Assembly: GCA_026785865.1 (NCBI GenBank)
Contig: JAJAZG010000134.1
Location: forward strand, 1-7,738
DNA: 7,738 bases
Direction of reading: 5' to 3'
Origin: Pseudanabaena sp. CAN_BIN31
Lineage (GTDB): Bacteria; Cyanobacteriota; Cyanobacteriia; Pseudanabaenales; Pseudanabaenaceae
The stretch's first letter is position 1. Each line of letters starts with the position of its first letter. Made by a program: the position numbers and the translations under genes. The notes below the pieces were generated by a model. That model worked only from the letters and a program-made list of their open reading frames with translations. It ran no database searches and was not told where the DNA came from. Below are positions 1 through 6,155 of the stretch, piece after piece.

Positions 1-44
1 CCGAACGGGCGATCGCTAGTTTTAAACCTCCCAAAAAAATGTTG

Positions 45-74
45 GTCGCGCTTCGCGACACAAATTTTTTTTTT
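45..74. terminator. hairpin with T-run, possible bidirectional terminator
   Basis: GTCGCG (45-50), a three-base CTT loop and CGCGAC (54-59) form a perfect 6-bp stem. It can be extended by pairing TTG with CAA if one base (60) bulges. On the plus strand it is followed by ten T (65-74). On the minus strand the same hairpin is followed by a run of seven T (from 39 leftward). It could end a plus-strand gene lying off the left edge and act as a second stop for pyrG. No coding region can be supported in 1-44. Confidence 0.5.
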
Positions 75-89
75 ACTAAACTAAAACCC

Positions 90-110
90 AAAAACGCGGG
101 GCCCCCCGCG
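90..110 (-). terminator. pyrG intrinsic terminator
   Basis: On the minus strand CGCGGGG and CCCCGCG (plus 104-110 and 95-101) are separated by two bases, which in practice gives a 6-bp GC stem with a four-base loop. Five T follow directly (94-90). It starts 26 bases past the pyrG stop codon, the usual place for a Rho-independent terminator. Confidence 0.7.
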
Positions 111-135
111 GCGCGGGCGCCACAGCTTTTTGAAG

Positions 136-1830
136 TTACAAAGAATTTGCGGCAGCAAATTCTTGTTGTTGCTCACTTAGTTGCTCAAGAATTGGCAAAT
201 TTTCTAACTCAGTACCATTTGCAACACGCTGTTGTTGCAAATCTAGCGCCGCTTTGATTAAACCTTGGAACAATGGATGGGGACTACTAGGACGCGACTG
301 AAACTCAGGATGGAATTGGGTCGCAACGAAGTAAGGATGACTAGGAAGCTCGATCGCCTCAACCAATCGCCCATCGGGAGAAGTCCCACTAATCACATAG
401 CCTGAGTCAGTAAACTGCGATCGGTAAGCATTATTAAACTCATAGCGATGGCGATGACGTTCGTAAATTACTGACTCGTTGTAAAGCTCTCGAACTAAGG
501 TGTTCGCCGCGAGACGACAAGCATACAAACCTAAGCGCATTGTGCCACCAAGATTAACTACATCCTGCTGTTCGGGTAAAAGGTGAATCACAGGATTTTT
601 CGATTCTGGATCAAATTCAGCACTATTCGCATCGCTGATATGCGCGACATTTCTCGCCCAATCAATGACCGCACATTGCATTCCTAAACATAAACCTAAA
701 AATGGAATTTGATGGTCGCGGGCATATTGCACCGCCGCCACTTTACCATCCACACCACGATGTCCAAATCCACCAGGAACAACGATCGCATGAACATCTT
801 TTAAGAATTTTTCCGCGCCATAGGCTTCGATGTCCTCAGAGTTAATCCAGCGTAAATTGACATTACTATTGACAGCGATCGCGCCATGTTTGAGCGCTTC
901 GATCACTGAGAGATAGGCATCGGTCAAGCGCACATATTTACCAACGATCGCCACTTCCACATGATGCTCAGAGCGATAAAGACGTTCGACAAGGGTTTGC
1001 CAACTGCGAAGATCGGGCTGACGCTGTTCCATTCCCAGCAGACGCAATACTTGCTCAGCCAAACCTTCGCGCTCCATTGCTAGCGGCACTTCATAGATGC
1101 TCTTCACATCTTGCCCCGTCATCACGCATTCAGGTAAAACGTTGCAAATATCAGAAATTTTATCTTTAATATTTTGAGGTAAAGGGCGATCGCTACGACA
1201 AACCAAAATATCAGGCTGAATCCCCACGGACTGCAATTCTTTAACTGAGTGCTGCGTGGGCTTAGTTTTCATTTCCCCTGCGGAGGCGATCCAAGGCATG
1301 AGGGTAACGTGCATATATACGACATTTTGCCGCCCGACATCTTTACGAAATTGGCGGATTGCTTCGATAAATGGCAAAGATTCGATATCGCCGACCGTAC
1401 CACCGATTTCGACAATCACAAGATCGGGATTCCCATTTTTGGCAACGCGATGAATCCGTTCTTTAATTTCGTTAGTAATATGCGGAATTACTTGCACCGT
1501 GCCGCCCTGATAGTCACCGCGCCGTTCTTTATTGATTACGCCCTGATAAATTGCGCCTGTTGTCACATTACTTAGCTTTGACATCGAGGTATCCGTAAAG
1601 CGCTCATAATGCCCTAAATCTAGATCGGTCTCTGCCCCATCTTCGGTGACAAAAACTTCCCCATGCTGAAACGGACTCATCGTGCCAGGGTCAACGTTGA
1701 TATAGGGATCGAGTTTAAGGATTGCGATCGAATAATCCCTAGATTTAAGTAATCGCCCCAAACTTGCGGCAACGATGCCCTTCCCAATACTAGAGACAAC
1801 ACCGCCAGTCACAAAGATATACTTAGCCAT
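136..1830 (-). CDS. pyrG: CTP synthase (glutamine hydrolysing)
   Basis: CTP synthase makes CTP from UTP, ATP and glutamine-derived ammonia, the last step of pyrimidine nucleotide synthesis, in the cytoplasm. The 564-residue protein has the full two-domain structure. The N-terminal synthase domain (about 1-270) has the nucleotide loop GGVVSSIGKG (9-18), the DPYINVDPGTMSPFQHGEVF block (41-60) and the acidic metal ligands Asp71 and Glu141. The C-terminal class I glutaminase (about 290-535) has the oxyanion loop GGFGHRG (353-359), nucleophile Cys381 in GLCLGMQ, and the His507/Glu509 pair in QFHPE. The last 25 or so residues are a Gln/Glu-rich tail that makes it slightly longer than the usual 535-550. 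The ATG at 1830 begins the family-typical MAKYIFVTGG. No clear Shine-Dalgarno is visible. It seems to be transcribed alone, with its own terminator at 90-110. Confidence 0.98.
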   Translation of the reverse strand: MAKYIFVTGGVVSSIGKGIVAASLGRLLKSRDYSIAILKLDPYINVDPGTMSPFQHGEVFVTEDGAETDLDLGHYERFTDTSMSKLSNVTTGAIYQGVINKERRGDYQGGTVQVIPHITNEIKERIHRVAKNGNPDLVIVEIGGTVGDIESLPFIEAIRQFRKDVGRQNVVYMHVTLMPWIASAGEMKTKPTQHSVKELQSVGIQPDILVCRSDRPLPQNIKDKISDICNVLPECVMTGQDVKSIYEVPLAMEREGLAEQVLRLLGMEQRQPDLRSWQTLVERLYRSEHHVEVAIVGKYVRLTDAYLSVIEALKHGAIAVNSNVNLRWINSEDIEAYGAEKFLKDVHAIVVPGGFGHRGVDGKVAAVQYARDHQIPFLGLCLGMQCAVIDWARNVAHISDANSAEFDPESKNPVIHLLPEQQDVVNLGGTMRLGLYACRLAANTLVRELYNESVIYERHRHRYEFNNAYRSQFTDSGYVISGTSPDGRLVEAIELPSHPYFVATQFHPEFQSRPSSPHPLFQGLIKAALDLQQQRVANGTELENLPILEQLSEQQQEFAAANSL

Positions 1831-1848
1831 AAAATTTCATTCTAGGGT

Positions 1849-1886
1849 GCATTGTTTAAATTGTTGAATCATTTTGTAAACAATGC
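1849..1886 (-). promoter_or_regulatory. perfect inverted repeat in the pyrG leader
   Basis: GCATTGTTTA (1849-1858) and TAAACAATGC (1877-1886) are perfect 10-bp inverted arms around an 18-base spacer. The repeat lies between the candidate -10 box and the ATG of pyrG, so it is probably in the 5' untranslated leader. It could be a dimeric repressor site just past the transcription start or an mRNA hairpin. No T-run follows, so a simple attenuator is less likely. The repeat is seen directly; its role is inferred. Confidence 0.45.
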
Positions 1887-1897
1887 TTAACAAAGTG

Positions 1898-1903
1898 ATT
1901 ATA
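1898..1903 (-). promoter_or_regulatory. candidate -10 box of pyrG
   Basis: The minus strand reads TATAAT here, a full match to the sigma-70 -10 consensus, 67 bases upstream of the pyrG ATG. No good -35 hexamer is seen at 16-18 bases spacing, so an activator or an extended context may be needed. Confidence 0.45.
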
Positions 1904-2106
1904 TAGCAGTGACCTACGCTCAGAAATTAGAGGGCGTATATTTCACGTTTTGTTGATTTTTGCGAAATTATGACTAAAGCTCCCTTTGTTTAAATGATTT
2001 GGCGATTTTAGATAAGAGCTATCACGCTGCTTCCCATTTTTTTGATTTTTTATTTTGTTCTGAAATGAGTGGCGACAGCTATATCCTCAAATAAAGATTG
2101 CTAATG

Positions 2107-2225
2107 TATACCGCGTCTAGGATGAAACCCTTAGTTCTTATAGAGGGTCGCAGGGCGAAGCCCCGCTTCGGTTTTTTCTTTTTGCCGATGTTGAAAACCG
2201 AAGTTTTCGACATCGACGGGGTATA
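2107..2225. mobile_element. MITE-like element with terminal inverted repeats
   Basis: The left end TATACCGCGTC (2107-2117) and the right end GACGGGGTATA (2215-2225) are inverted repeats matching at 10 of 11 positions. Both ends finish in TA, which would fit insertion at a TA target as in IS630/Tc1-mariner relatives. The interior has no plausible gene and is rich in secondary structure: CGAAGC/GCTTCG (2156-2170), CTTCGGTTTT/AAAACCGAAG (2166-2203) and a 13-bp stem with one mismatch (2186-2215). This architecture fits a non-autonomous miniature element. No second copy lies in the window, so repetition in the genome is inferred only. Confidence 0.45.
2156..2177 (+). terminator. terminator-like hairpin inside the MITE-like element
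   Basis: CGAAGC, a CCC loop and GCTTCG (2156-2170) form a 6-bp stem followed by G and six T (2172-2177). By shape it is an intrinsic terminator for the plus strand, but no plus-strand gene precedes it. It may insulate the downstream toxin gene or be only part of the repeat's folding. Confidence 0.35.
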
Positions 2226-2528
2226 GGAGACAGTCAGAAAATAATCGATCCTTTATTTACCTTAGAAATCACTGGGATCGCCCACTCCTATAGCAGCGAT
2301 TTTCTTAAGTAATGGGATCATTTACTTTTTGGTAAACTCTAGTATTATATTTATGTCAAATTTGGTATAAAGTTGATTTGTAGGTAACAACTACAAGTTT
2401 GTATTAAATCGCTTTAACTAAGCGTTATGAAATCTTCTTTGATCTATATATATTTAGGCATCAGAGATGTAAGAACAAATATATAAAGTTCTTTCTCAAC
2501 TACTCCTAAACCTAATATAAAAAATATA

Positions 2529-2852
2529 ATGACTAAGGAAATTTTTGTGCTTAGTGGAGAGATTAAAACTCCGCCATTTTCTAGCGAAGCAAGACGTGAA
2601 GCGGGATTTTTGCTTAGAAAAATTCAAGAAGGCGAATCACTCTCAATGCCATATTCTCGTCCTATGCCTAGTATTGGTAAGAACTGCTATGAACTGCGTC
2701 TTGGAAATGGAGAAGAAAATTGGCGGATTGTCTACCGTGTTGATTCAGATACCGTCTTGATTTTAGAAGTATTCAATAAAAAAACGCAGAAAACTCCTAA
2801 GCAAGTTATTGATAATTGCCAAAGAAGAATGAAACGTTACGATGAAGCTTGA
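2529..2852 (+). CDS. HigB-like toxin, phage Gp49/RelE-fold family
   Basis: Members of this family (PF05973-like, RelE/ParE superfamily) are mostly ribosome-dependent mRNA endonucleases held inactive by a cognate antitoxin. The 107-residue protein is of normal length. It has an N-terminal basic helix (about 17-34) and the diagnostic core from Cys53 to Pro90: YELRLGNGEENWRIVYRV, a hydrophobic strand VLILEVF (76-82), and the KKTQKTP ending that is typical of Gp49-like toxins. Arg66 and Arg70 in this core are candidate active residues. No Shine-Dalgarno is visible before the ATG; the leader is AT-rich, so translation may be weak. It precedes an XRE antitoxin gene on the same strand, the toxin-first order seen in higBA loci. 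The family call is firm; the target is inferred. Confidence 0.85.
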   Translation: MTKEIFVLSGEIKTPPFSSEARREAGFLLRKIQEGESLSMPYSRPMPSIGKNCYELRLGNGEENWRIVYRVDSDTVLILEVFNKKTQKTPKQVIDNCQRRMKRYDEA

Positions 2853-2878
2853 CATTAAGTTGAATGTTAGATTATTGG
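2849..2878 (+). promoter_or_regulatory. possible internal promoter for the antitoxin gene
   Basis: TTGACA (2849-2854) is a perfect -35 consensus and overlaps the toxin stop codon. Eighteen bases later is TATTGG (2873-2878), a poor -10. A second TATA-like box, TATAAA, is at 2901-2906 without a matching -35. A separate antitoxin promoter would make sense given the 125-bp gap, but the -10 is weak. Confidence 0.3.
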
Positions 2879-2977
2879 ATTTTTAAGTCCGTGCTGAGTC
2901 TATAAACTGAGGGAAATTGCGATATATCTCTTAATTCTCCTTCATTTAAAGTAAATTATATCAAGCGAGCATAAGCT

Positions 2978-3304
2978 ATGAATTCAGAAAAGCGTCGCCG
3001 ATTAGAGGCAGCAGGATGGCAAAGTGTCACTGTAGATGAATTTTTGGGATTGACTCCCCAAGAGTCGGCATTGATTGAGATGAGGCTCTCTCTTAGCCGA
3101 CACCTGAAAAAATTGCGGACTAAACAACAATTAACGCAACAGGCTCTCGCGAAAAAAATCAAATCTAGCCAGTCTAGAGTTGCTAAGATGGAATCAGGAG
3201 ACCCTTCTTCTTCCTTGGATCTAATTATCAATACGTTATTAGAGATTGGTGCAACTCCTCAAGAAATTGGCGAAGTAATCAGTTCTCCATCTCATTCATT
3301 TTAA
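2978..3304 (+). CDS. XRE-family HTH antitoxin (HigA-type)
   Basis: This protein should bind and neutralise the toxin encoded just upstream and repress the locus through its DNA-binding domain. It has 108 residues. An N-terminal part (1-38) contains the segment GWQSVTVDEFLGLTPQE, familiar from cyanobacterial antitoxins of this kind. A Cro/C1-type helix-turn-helix follows at about 39-93: LKKLRTKQQLTQQALAKKI forms the first helices, SSQSRVAKMESGD the recognition helix and turn, and LDLIINTLLEIG the closing helix. The ATG at 2978 has no strong ribosome site. The gap of 125 bp from the toxin is long for a toxin-antitoxin pair. An alternative is a stand-alone XRE regulator, but the partner upstream makes the antitoxin role more likely. 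Confidence 0.85.
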   Translation: MNSEKRRRLEAAGWQSVTVDEFLGLTPQESALIEMRLSLSRHLKKLRTKQQLTQQALAKKIKSSQSRVAKMESGDPSSSLDLIINTLLEIGATPQEIGEVISSPSHSF

Positions 3305-3342
3305 ACAAATTACCGCACTTTGCGATGAAACCAAACCCAGAG

Positions 3343-3381
3343 TTTTTGAAAAAGCCCCGCGAAGCGGGGCTTTTTCAAAAA
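3343..3381. terminator. bidirectional terminator between antitoxin gene and phr
   Basis: A perfect 18-bp inverted repeat (3343-3360 and 3364-3381) surrounds a GAA loop. The core GCCCCGC/GCGGGGC is flanked on both sides by A/T tracts, so each strand shows a GC stem followed by TTTTT. It lies 38 bases past the antitoxin stop and 67 bases past the phr stop, between two convergent genes, and should terminate both. Confidence 0.85.
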
Positions 3382-3448
3382 TGTTGTGGTTCGTTTGTTC
3401 GCAATCTGCTGTAACATTAATCGCGATCGCAAATCCTGCCAATTTTCT

Positions 3449-4903
3449 CTATATTTTGCAATCCTTATAAATCTGCTTAAACTTTTGCTGCTGAATACTG
3501 TGATCGACTATTGGTAAAGGATAACTGCGTTTTTTGCACTGATGCGGTGGAATGTTGCCACTCAAAAGTTCAGCCGTAGTTAAACCTTGCAATTCAGGCA
3601 ACCAGCGCAAAATATATTCACCTTCAGGATCGTATTTTCGCGATTGCGAAGCAGGATTAAAAATCCGCAAAGGTTTCGGGTCCATGCCACTAGAAGCGCT
3701 CCATTGCCAACCGCCATTATTTGCCGCCAGATCGCCATCTAATAATTTCTGCATAAAATAGCGCTCGCCCCATTGCCAATTGATAATCAAATCTTTGGTT
3801 AAGAAACTCGCGACAATCATTCGACAACGATTATGCATCCAGCCTGTTTGGTTAAGCTGACGCATCGCCGCATCGACAATTGGATAGCCTGTGCGACCTT
3901 CACACCAAGCCACAAAGTTCTCTTCGTCATCTTGCCAAGGAAAGTTTTGCATTTGTGGACGATATGCGCCTGTTTCTAATTTGGGAAAATAAAAGAGAAC
4001 ATGTTGATAGAACTCACGCCATGCGAGTTCTTGTTTCCATGTGGTGATTCCTGTCGCTTCTTCTTCACTCCGCACCATTTGCTCAGAGGCGATCGCCGAT
4101 TCCCATACTCTTCTAATTCCTACTGCCCCAAATCGCAAATATGGGCTAAGTGTCGATGTCCCTGCATGGGCGGGAAGATCTCGTCCTGTTTGATAACGCA
4201 AAATTCCATTACCATTGCAGAAGCTAGCTAATAATTCTAAAGCGGCGGCTTCACCAGATTTTGGCAAAGTAATATCGTTGATAAATTTCAGTTCGCGCAA
4301 ACTAGGTAAAGGAATTACAGGTAAATTCTCATAACTTGCCAAGCCTGTTAATTTTTTAGGAGCGTCAAAAGGTAATGGCTTCGTTTTGCTTTGCCAGTTT
4401 CGCCAAAATGGAGTGTAAACCTTGTAAGGTTCTCCTGCTTGGGTTGCGATCGCATCAGGAGCAATCAGACCAATATCAATAAAACTCTGTACTTTAATTC
4501 CTAATTCTTGCAAAGCACTAGTTGCTTCGCGATCGCGCTTTATCGCAAATGGCTCAACATCTTGATTAAAGAACACATGACTCGCATTGACTGCCTTGGC
4601 TAATCCACAAATCGAAGCGATCGGCTCTCCATGCATGAATAATAAATCACTCCCCAATCGGCGATAGTTGGCTTGTAACTCGCGCAAGCAGCCAAGCATG
4701 AAGTCAACCTTGCTACCCTCAGTCACGCCATCGTCGAGAATATCAGGATCAAATATAAATACTCCTAACGCCCGATCGCCAACTTGGGCGATCGCCTCAC
4801 TCAGCGCAGGGTTATCATCAATTCGCAAATCGCGCCGATGCCAAATTATTGCGATCGGGTTTACGGAAATATCTCTAGAAGCCCTAGTCATATTGATTGC
4901 CAT
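3449..4903 (-). CDS. phr: deoxyribodipyrimidine photolyase, class I CPD, 8-HDF type
   Basis: Photolyase uses blue light and reduced FAD to split cyclobutane pyrimidine dimers in DNA. The 484-residue protein has an N-terminal alpha/beta antenna domain (about 15-145, beginning IIWHRRDLRIDDNPAL) and a C-terminal FAD domain. Signature blocks include AGTSTLSPYLRFGA (247-260), WKQELAWREFYQH (289-301), GYPIVDAAMRQL (339-350), GWMHNRCRMIVASF (354-367) and DLAANNGGWQWSASSGMDP (391-409). Trp323, Trp376 and Trp399 have the same spacing (53 and 23) as the E. coli electron-transfer triad, and Asn395 is the FAD-contacting Asn. The close match to the Synechococcus (Anacystis) enzyme suggests an 8-HDF antenna cofactor. 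The ATG at 4903 has GAGA at a suitable distance; the Met at residue 5 is an alternative start. It is divergent from a toxin-antitoxin operon, with an 87-bp gap between the start codons. Confidence 0.97.
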   Translation of the reverse strand: MAINMTRASRDISVNPIAIIWHRRDLRIDDNPALSEAIAQVGDRALGVFIFDPDILDDGVTEGSKVDFMLGCLRELQANYRRLGSDLLFMHGEPIASICGLAKAVNASHVFFNQDVEPFAIKRDREATSALQELGIKVQSFIDIGLIAPDAIATQAGEPYKVYTPFWRNWQSKTKPLPFDAPKKLTGLASYENLPVIPLPSLRELKFINDITLPKSGEAAALELLASFCNGNGILRYQTGRDLPAHAGTSTLSPYLRFGAVGIRRVWESAIASEQMVRSEEEATGITTWKQELAWREFYQHVLFYFPKLETGAYRPQMQNFPWQDDEENFVAWCEGRTGYPIVDAAMRQLNQTGWMHNRCRMIVASFLTKDLIINWQWGERYFMQKLLDGDLAANNGGWQWSASSGMDPKPLRIFNPASQSRKYDPEGEYILRWLPELQGLTTAELLSGNIPPHQCKKRSYPLPIVDHSIQQQKFKQIYKDCKI

Positions 4904-4932
4904 AGTTATCTCTAAAATATGCAGGTAAAGTA

Positions 4933-4960
4933 TTGTAATATTTAGGTTAGAGGTTAGAAT
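4933..4960 (+). promoter_or_regulatory. promoter of the Panacea/MazF-like operon
   Basis: TTGTAA (4933-4938), a 16-base spacer and TAGAAT (4955-4960) form a reasonable sigma-70 promoter with an expected start near 4967, about 24 bases before the ATG. The spacer ends in a tandem heptamer, GGTTAGA at 4945-4951 and 4952-4958, that overlaps the -10. It could be a binding site for self-repression or for shared control with divergent phr. The role is inferred. Confidence 0.5.
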
Positions 4961-4990
4961 ACGGTCTCTTCAGAAAAAGTTAGAAACATT

Positions 4991-5473
4991 ATGCTAGAGA
5001 AATTAATTTTATACTTTGTTTGTAAAAGCAAGGGTTTTATTACCAAAACACAGTTAACAAAGTTTTTGTATCTTGCAGATTTATATGCGGTTAAGTGGAC
5101 AGGAAACCCACTTACAGATTTAGATTGGCGTTACTATCTCTACGGTCCTTGGAATGAAGAGACAGATCAGGTTTTAAAAGAGCTTTATGACAGAGGCATT
5201 TTAGGCGAATACAAAAAAGATCAAAGCACTTTTATCAAGCCAATGGAAAATTGTCCAAATTTAGAAGATTTGGGCTTGTCTCAAGGACTAGAGTTAATGT
5301 TGAGAAATATTCGTAAAGAATGGATTGGTGCTGGCAAATTAGACCAGTTACTAGAGTACGTTTACCAGACCGAGCCAATGCTGGAAGCACAAAAAAATCA
5401 TCAACGCGAAGAAAAAGCCTCGTTAAATCTTCAGTTAGAGCGGGAAAAATTAGTTATTGAGTTAGGAGTTTAG
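4991..5473 (+). CDS. Panacea (SocA-like, DUF4065) domain antitoxin
   Basis: Panacea-domain proteins act as antitoxins for many unrelated toxins; SocA of Caulobacter, which delivers SocB to ClpXP, is the best known. This 160-residue protein shows the domain clearly: a first helix LEKLILYFV, then ITKTQLTKFLYLADLYAVK (17-35), the GNPLTDLDWRYYLYGPW signature (38-54), and the helix TDQVLKELYDRGIL. The C-terminal third (about 130-160) is a highly charged helix with several Glu/Lys pairs and may be the toxin-contacting part. No strong ribosome site is seen. The stop codon is separated from the next ATG by a single base, so the two genes are translationally coupled. The domain call is firm; the antitoxin role rests on the family and on the toxin-like neighbour. 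Confidence 0.85.
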   Translation: MLEKLILYFVCKSKGFITKTQLTKFLYLADLYAVKWTGNPLTDLDWRYYLYGPWNEETDQVLKELYDRGILGEYKKDQSTFIKPMENCPNLEDLGLSQGLELMLRNIRKEWIGAGKLDQLLEYVYQTEPMLEAQKNHQREEKASLNLQLEREKLVIELGV

Positions 5474-5474
5474 A

Positions 5475-6077
5475 ATGGCGGGTAAGCGTCCCCGACAGGG
5501 ATGGATTTACATGATTAATCCTTATCGAGTTTCATTAGCTTGTCACAGAGGACATCAGTATTTTTATGATTTGACTGAACCAAGTGAAGTTAATTGCAAA
5601 CATTCTGATTGCGATCAGTTGATTAATTCCAGTCGAGTTTTTAGGGGCGTACATCCATACATTATTTGGTCAAGTGACGAGTTTCAGGATGATGCTAACT
5701 ACATCACAACCTTTACTGTGATTCCTCTAACTTCTCAAACAACTTTTGCTGGATTACCAACTGTTTATCCAATAGCAAAAACAAGTGGTAATGGTTTATT
5801 AGCTAATTCGTATGCTTTAGTACACCAAATCTCTACAGTAGATGGCAATTGTTTTAAGGACAGCATGGGGAATTGGTCAATTAGAATGGGGAAAGTATCC
5901 CTTAGTGATAAGTCGGAAATCAATCAAACATTAGCCTATTTTTTGAATATCCCTACAGAGCCAAATGATGATTGGTTTAGAAAAAATGTTTCGGTAAACC
6001 TAATCCAAAAGGTTTATGGCTACTTATCTAGCGCTGAGAAGAAAAAGCTTTTAGAAACTTTATTAGATGATTTTTAG
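5475..6077 (+). CDS. PemK/MazF-like toxin with Cys/His insert
   Basis: MazF/PemK toxins are SH3-like-barrel endoribonucleases that cut mRNA at short sequences. This 200-residue protein shows the pattern: first strand RPRQGWIYMINP (5-16), strand HPYIIWSSDEF (60-70), the core strand and loop FTVIPLTSQT (80-89), and GLLANSYALVHQISTVDGN (107-125), matching the usual S-x-V-x-x-x-Q-I-x-T-x-D stretch. MGKVS (138-142) and a helix follow, then a 40-residue C-terminal extension. MazF is normally about 110-120 residues. The extra length is partly a 40-residue insert after strand 1 with C23-x3-H27 and C41-x4-C46, which looks like a small zinc knuckle. Where MazF normally has Arg-Pro, this protein has His60-Pro61. 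TAGGAG lies 6 bases before the ATG, which supports this start over Met13. Toxicity and the zinc site are inferred. Confidence 0.72.
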   Translation: MAGKRPRQGWIYMINPYRVSLACHRGHQYFYDLTEPSEVNCKHSDCDQLINSSRVFRGVHPYIIWSSDEFQDDANYITTFTVIPLTSQTTFAGLPTVYPIAKTSGNGLLANSYALVHQISTVDGNCFKDSMGNWSIRMGKVSLSDKSEINQTLAYFLNIPTEPNDDWFRKNVSVNLIQKVYGYLSSAEKKKLLETLLDDF

Positions 6078-6084
6078 ATGATTT
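6063..6084 (+). repeat. tandem 11-bp duplication over the toxin stop codon
   Basis: TTAGATGATTT occurs twice in direct succession (6063-6073 and 6074-6084). The toxin stop codon TAG at 6075-6077 lies in the second copy. With only one copy the frame would pass on for about 30 more codons. Confidence 0.7.
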
Positions 6085-6109
6085 AGAAATCACAAATATC
6101 TATCAGCGT

Positions 6110-6115
6110 TATAAT
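6110..6115 (+). promoter_or_regulatory. candidate -10 box of the first Uma2 gene
   Basis: TATAAT matches the -10 consensus exactly, 40 bases before the ATG at 6156. No good -35 is found at normal spacing. It suggests the Uma2 gene is transcribed separately from the toxin-antitoxin operon. Confidence 0.4.
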
Positions 6116-6155
6116 TTACCTAAAAGCATAACAACAAAACTTGGGCAGGCAGATT

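Larger units (their letters stand above)
1831..2528. other. 698-bp intergenic region between divergent pyrG and toxin gene
   Basis: No protein gene can be supported here. It contains the pyrG promoter and leader repeat (1849-1903) and the MITE-like element (2107-2225). An 8-bp inverted pair TATAGGAG/CTCCTATA sits at 2222-2229 and 2285-2292. A smaller hairpin, TTGTAG/CTACAA (2378-2383 and 2391-2396), lies upstream of the toxin gene. The last 200 bases are very AT-rich and must hold the toxin promoter, but I could not choose among several weak TATA-like boxes. Confidence 0.6.

Noticed and set aside
39..257. Plus-strand reading frame of 72 codons at the left edge
   Set aside because: It runs through two hairpins and a T10 tract and then antisense over the pyrG 3' end; the protein is low-complexity with no family likeness.
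1249..1575. Plus-strand frames inside pyrG
   Set aside because: Antisense shadows of a highly conserved CTP synthase.
2121..2225. 34-codon frame starting MKPLVLIEGRR inside the MITE-like element
   Set aside because: The frame is a by-product of the structured repeat, with no ribosome site; peptides of this kind come from repeats rather than genes.
2373..2401. GTAG...CTAC motif upstream of the toxin gene as an NtcA site
   Set aside because: The spacing is GTA-N9-TAC, not the N8 required for NtcA; treated as a small unexplained inverted repeat.
2956..3231. Minus-strand frame of 91 codons over the antitoxin gene
   Set aside because: Antisense to a clear helix-turn-helix protein; no family features.
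4668..4928. Plus-strand frame of 86 codons over the phr 5' end
   Set aside because: Antisense shadow of the photolyase N-terminus.
6141..6155. TTG start for the first Uma2 gene
   Set aside because: The ATG at 6156 has an AGG at good spacing; the extra five residues are not part of the domain.
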